A DNA stretch of 64,000 nucleotides. Origin: CAYQCE01 sp964415885 (GTDB lineage: Bacteria; Zixibacteria; MSB-5A5; JAABVY01; JAHJOQ01). The notes below the pieces were generated by a model that was not told where the DNA came from, ran no database searches, and worked only from the letters and a program-made list of their open reading frames with translations. Positions within the stretch are counted from its first letter, which is position 1, and each line of letters opens with the position of its first letter. A program made the position numbers and the translations under genes. The stretch is taken from the NCBI GenBank assembly GCA_964415885.1, contig CAYQCE010000007.1:1-64000 (forward strand), read 5' to 3'. Positions 61,859-64,000 of this stretch are shown one piece after another.

Positions 61859-62642
61859 GAGTGTAAGTCTGCTCCAGATGGTTATCGCCTACGGGCTCCT
61901 TGTCCTCGTATTCGGGCTCGCAGCGTGGAATCGCCTCGACATAAACAAAGACCTCGCTATCGCGTCGTTACGGATGACTGTCCAACTCGCAGCGGTTGGA
62001 CTGATCCTCCGCTATCTCTTCGAAGTCAGCCTCTGGTACACAACGCTTATTCTCCTTCTGATAATGACCGGATTCGCGGTGCACGTCGTCCTCGGTCGCG
62101 TGAAACGACGAGTCAGCCAATTGCCGCTGATTCTGTTCATCTCGATAGGATTTTCGAGCTTCGCCGTTATTGCAGCGTTTATCTTCGTGATCGTCGATCA
62201 CGAACCATGGTATGATGCGCAGTATGTGATACCGATCGGTGGAATGATAATCGGCAATGCCATGACTGCATCAGCGCTTGCGACCGAGCGGCTTTTGAGC
62301 GAAGTCCGCTCCTCGCGAGGCGCGATAGAGATGATGCTCTCGCTCGGAGCCACGTCTAGGGAGGCATCGCTCGAACCGTACCGTGCCGCATATCGTGCCG
62401 CGCTCCTGCCGACAATTGCCTCCATGACCGGAATGGGGATTGTGCATCTACCCGGTATGATGACCGGTCAGGTCCTGTCCGGCGTTGAGCCTCTCCTTGC
62501 AGTGAAATACCAGATAGCGATCGTGCTCGCGATTATTTCGGCGGCCGCGATATCCTGTCTTGTATGCCTCTACCTCGAGCGGAGGCGCATATTCAATCGA
62601 TGCCACCAGATATCGCTGGATGAACTAAACGAGAATTGCTGA
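61851..62642 (+). CDS. ABC transporter permease, FetB/YbbM-like
   Basis: The 263-residue protein has about six or seven membrane helices. The FetB (UPF0014) family core is visible: PIGGMIIGNAMTASALATERLL, GATSREASLEPYRAAYRAALLPTI and MGIVHLPGMMTGQVLSG. It should pair with the ATPase just upstream. The transported substrate is not known. The ATG overlaps the upstream stop. Confidence 0.85.
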   Translation: MVESVSLLQMVIAYGLLVLVFGLAAWNRLDINKDLAIASLRMTVQLAAVGLILRYLFEVSLWYTTLILLLIMTGFAVHVVLGRVKRRVSQLPLILFISIGFSSFAVIAAFIFVIVDHEPWYDAQYVIPIGGMIIGNAMTASALATERLLSEVRSSRGAIEMMLSLGATSREASLEPYRAAYRAALLPTIASMTGMGIVHLPGMMTGQVLSGVEPLLAVKYQIAIVLAIISAAAISCLVCLYLERRRIFNRCHQISLDELNENC

Positions 62643-62663
62643 TGGACTGGCTTAAAAGGGCAG

Positions 62664-62690
62664 GCCGGCGAGAAGTCGAATCCCGCCGGC
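62664..62690. terminator. Stem between converging genes
   Basis: A perfect 7-bp stem GCCGGCG/CGCCGGC with a 13-base loop. There is no T-run on the plus strand, so efficiency is doubtful. It lies between the permease gene and the lipoprotein gene. Confidence 0.35.
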
Positions 62691-62723
62691 TGTTGTAGAG
62701 GAAATAGGGCAACGGGTGTTTAT

Positions 62724-63341
62724 CTAGTTAAAATTGATGTCCGGTTCCATGTCGAACTGCTCGTAGATCACCGCGAACTTTGTCGACGAGTTGAGCGTGA
62801 ACTCAACTACCGTACTCGAATTCGGGATCGTGGTCGAGTAAAGACTGTACTGTTCCGCGATCGATCGATAGAGAGAGAACGTCACATCCCTCGGAGCGTA
62901 GTTGCGGTTCGACACTCCACTTTCGATAGCGAGACCGATTGCTCCGATGTACGCCACCTCGGACGGCTCGAACTCGTAGACTTCCAGATTATCACCATAC
63001 AGATTGTATCCCTTGGTGATCGTTACAGAAACATCCCAGTCCGCGCCCGCGGGACGAGCCGGGAAAGTGAGCGTACGATAGTCGCCATTGAAGTAAAGGG
63101 TCAGGTCCCCGCCTGATCCCGGAATAGTTCTCGTGGTCCGGCGAATATCGGAATCCAGTGACTCATCAAAACTGAAGAGCGAATCGGTCTGGTCTCCACC
63201 GTTTATGGGGCCGGAATCACCGGGTTGCTCGATATCGGTCAAGCCGGTTGTCGAGAATCTATCCGGCGAGTTCGAGCAGCCGGTCAGGATGAGCGCCAGA
63301 AGCGCGGTGAATCCGATCAGAGTCCTGCAAATGTCTTTCAT
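62724..63341 (-). CDS. Putative lipoprotein with a beta-rich domain
   Basis: The 205-residue protein has a lipoprotein signal (TLIGFTALLALILTGC, Cys about 22), a disordered Gly/Asp/Ser stretch (about 25-65), then a beta-rich domain with LYFNGDYRTLTFPARPAGADWDVSVTITKG and VVEFTLNSSTKFAVIYEQFD. No family is recognised. I use the ATG at 63341, which has an AGGAAAGGAGA site; the longer frame from 63563 only adds non-coding-looking sequence. Outer-membrane or surface anchoring is likely. Confidence 0.7.
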   Translation of the reverse strand: MKDICRTLIGFTALLALILTGCSNSPDRFSTTGLTDIEQPGDSGPINGGDQTDSLFSFDESLDSDIRRTTRTIPGSGGDLTLYFNGDYRTLTFPARPAGADWDVSVTITKGYNLYGDNLEVYEFEPSEVAYIGAIGLAIESGVSNRNYAPRDVTFSLYRSIAEQYSLYSTTIPNSSTVVEFTLNSSTKFAVIYEQFDMEPDINFN

Positions 63342-63493
63342 CGTGAATCTCCTTTCCTGCACGATTACAGCCTGCACTACCGAGGATGTACGCAAACCGG
63401 ATACCGAACTGGTCCGAATGCATCGAATTGTGTAAGTGGTAGTGGTTCCGTTGATTAGCGCGCGTGTGGCCAAGGCCGGCTTGAACAGGAGCG

Positions 63494-63533
63494 GCGAATC
63501 GTATAGGAATTGACCCATACAAAGACGATTCGC
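63494..63533. repeat. 9-bp inverted repeat in the 63.3-63.6 kb gap
   Basis: GCGAATCGT (63494-63502) and ACGATTCGC (63525-63533) are a perfect inverted repeat around a 22-base spacer that contains TTGACC. It could be an operator for one of the divergent genes. Confidence 0.4.
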
Positions 63534-63589
63534 ATCTACATGACTTGCCGCTGTCATATCCATGGACCCTTTTAACGGAGCTTATTGAC

Positions 63590-63618
63590 TTGACCGGGAA
63601 CTAACATAAAGCTATCAT
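63590..63618 (+). promoter_or_regulatory. Promoter of the terminal sugar isomerase gene, probably leaderless
   Basis: TTGACC-17 bp-TATCAT; the -10 box ends seven bases before the ATG at 63626 and no ribosome site is present. Confidence 0.55.
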
Positions 63619-63625
63619 CTCATCT

Positions 63626-64000
63626 ATGAAGCCGGCCATATCCACGTCCTGGAATTATTCGGTTCCGTTCGACAAGTCGATTGAACTCATCCGAAACTCA
63701 GGTTTTGACCTGATTTCAATCGGCGGCAAGGAATCGCATTCGCGCTTTCACAAGCCGGAAGGACGAGAGCGAATTCGAGAGATTTGCGATCGGCATGGCG
63801 TGGCGATTGAGTCTATCCATGCCTCGTTCGGTTCGACAGTCGATATCAGTGAGCCGGAGGAAATTCTCAGACGGTCCGCCTCGATGGAGATCGCCCGGGA
63901 AATCCGCGCGTGCTCCGATCTCAAAGTCAAGATACTGATTCTGCACATCTCCGGCTTCAGGATCGATGACATCTCGACTCGCATGAAACAGGTTCGCAAA
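63626..64000 (+). CDS. TIM-barrel sugar isomerase/epimerase (partial, cut by window end)
   Basis: The first 125 codons run open to the window edge. The translation begins MKPAISTSWNYSVPFDKSIELIRNSGFDLISIGG, then EICDRHGVAIESIHASFG and KILILHISGF, which is the pattern of the xylose-isomerase-like/AP-endonuclease-2 TIM barrel (sugar phosphate isomerase/epimerase). The metal-binding residues that complete the site lie beyond the window. Function cannot be narrowed. Confidence 0.7.
   Translation, partial: MKPAISTSWNYSVPFDKSIELIRNSGFDLISIGGKESHSRFHKPEGRERIREICDRHGVAIESIHASFGSTVDISEPEEILRRSASMEIAREIRACSDLKVKILILHISGFRIDDISTRMKQVRK

Noticed and set aside
1..64000. CRISPR arrays, tRNA or rRNA genes, insertion sequences, prophage genes
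   Set aside because: I looked on both strands and found no regularly spaced direct repeats, no cloverleaf sequences, no transposase motifs and no phage structural genes.

Overview
The window is 64 kb of densely packed bacterial chromosome. It holds about 60 protein genes on both strands. I saw no rRNA, tRNA, CRISPR array, insertion sequence or prophage. The organism is Gram-negative: it has a complete tolQ-tolR-tolA-tolB-pal-cpoB operon, lipoproteins plus lgt, and a Wza-like exporter. PorV/PorQ-type outer-membrane proteins, a FlgD-like C-terminal tail on a large exported protein, and a PorY/PorX-type regulatory pair point to the FCB (Fibrobacteres-Chlorobi-Bacteroidetes) superphylum. Inositol-phosphate synthase and E. 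coli-like -35/-10 promoters argue against a typical Bacteroidota genome. A candidate phylum such as Zixibacteria fits best, but that placement is inference.

Layout. 0-4.2 kb: a decayed GIY-YIG start, an NTF2-like protein, an SPFH protein fused to zinc ribbons, its zinc-ribbon partner, and a Ppx/GppA phosphatase. 4.2-9.9 kb: a large exported propeller protein with a FlgD-like tail, two PorV/PorQ-like proteins, and an isocitrate dehydrogenase-family enzyme. 10.1-14.4 kb: an ECF-type S component, then on the minus strand an AI-2E-family permease, NAD-dependent DNA ligase and a small lipoprotein. 14.5-19.7 kb: the tol-pal operon. 19.7-22 kb (minus): ssb and a DUF2723 membrane protein. 22-24.5 kb: rsmI, a PAP2/Aur1-like protein and lgt. 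24.8-27.5 kb: two convergent paralogous polytopic membrane proteins and a DUF4430 lipoprotein. 27.7-30.4 kb: a probable inositol-lipid cluster (CDP-alcohol phosphatidyltransferase, PfkB kinase, inositol-phosphate synthase). 30.4-33.5 kb: tmk, an S41 protease and an HAD phosphatase. 33.5-47.4 kb: a surface-polysaccharide locus. 47.4-55.3 kb: serS, porY/porX-like genes, tsaE, tsaB, rimI, accD and folC. 55.3-61.1 kb: a multi-sensor two-component cascade ending in an NtrC-type activator, followed by a candidate sigma-54 promoter and a degenerate GGDEF protein. 61.1-62.6 kb: a FetAB-like ABC transporter. 62.7-64 kb: a lipoprotein (minus strand) and the start of a TIM-barrel sugar isomerase cut by the window end.

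How the genes work together. The envelope is the main theme: outer-membrane integrity (Tol-Pal), lipoprotein maturation (lgt), possible type IX-like secretion (cargo, PorV-like proteins, PorXY-like regulators), an amino-sugar polysaccharide made and flipped by the 33-47 kb genes, and probable inositol phospholipids. Many genes overlap their neighbours by 1-17 bases, which indicates translationally coupled operons. Several operon-heading genes (ligA, rsmI, tsaB, the ABC transporter, the terminal TIM-barrel gene) have a consensus-like promoter whose -10 box ends only 5-10 bases before the start codon, so leaderless transcripts are likely.
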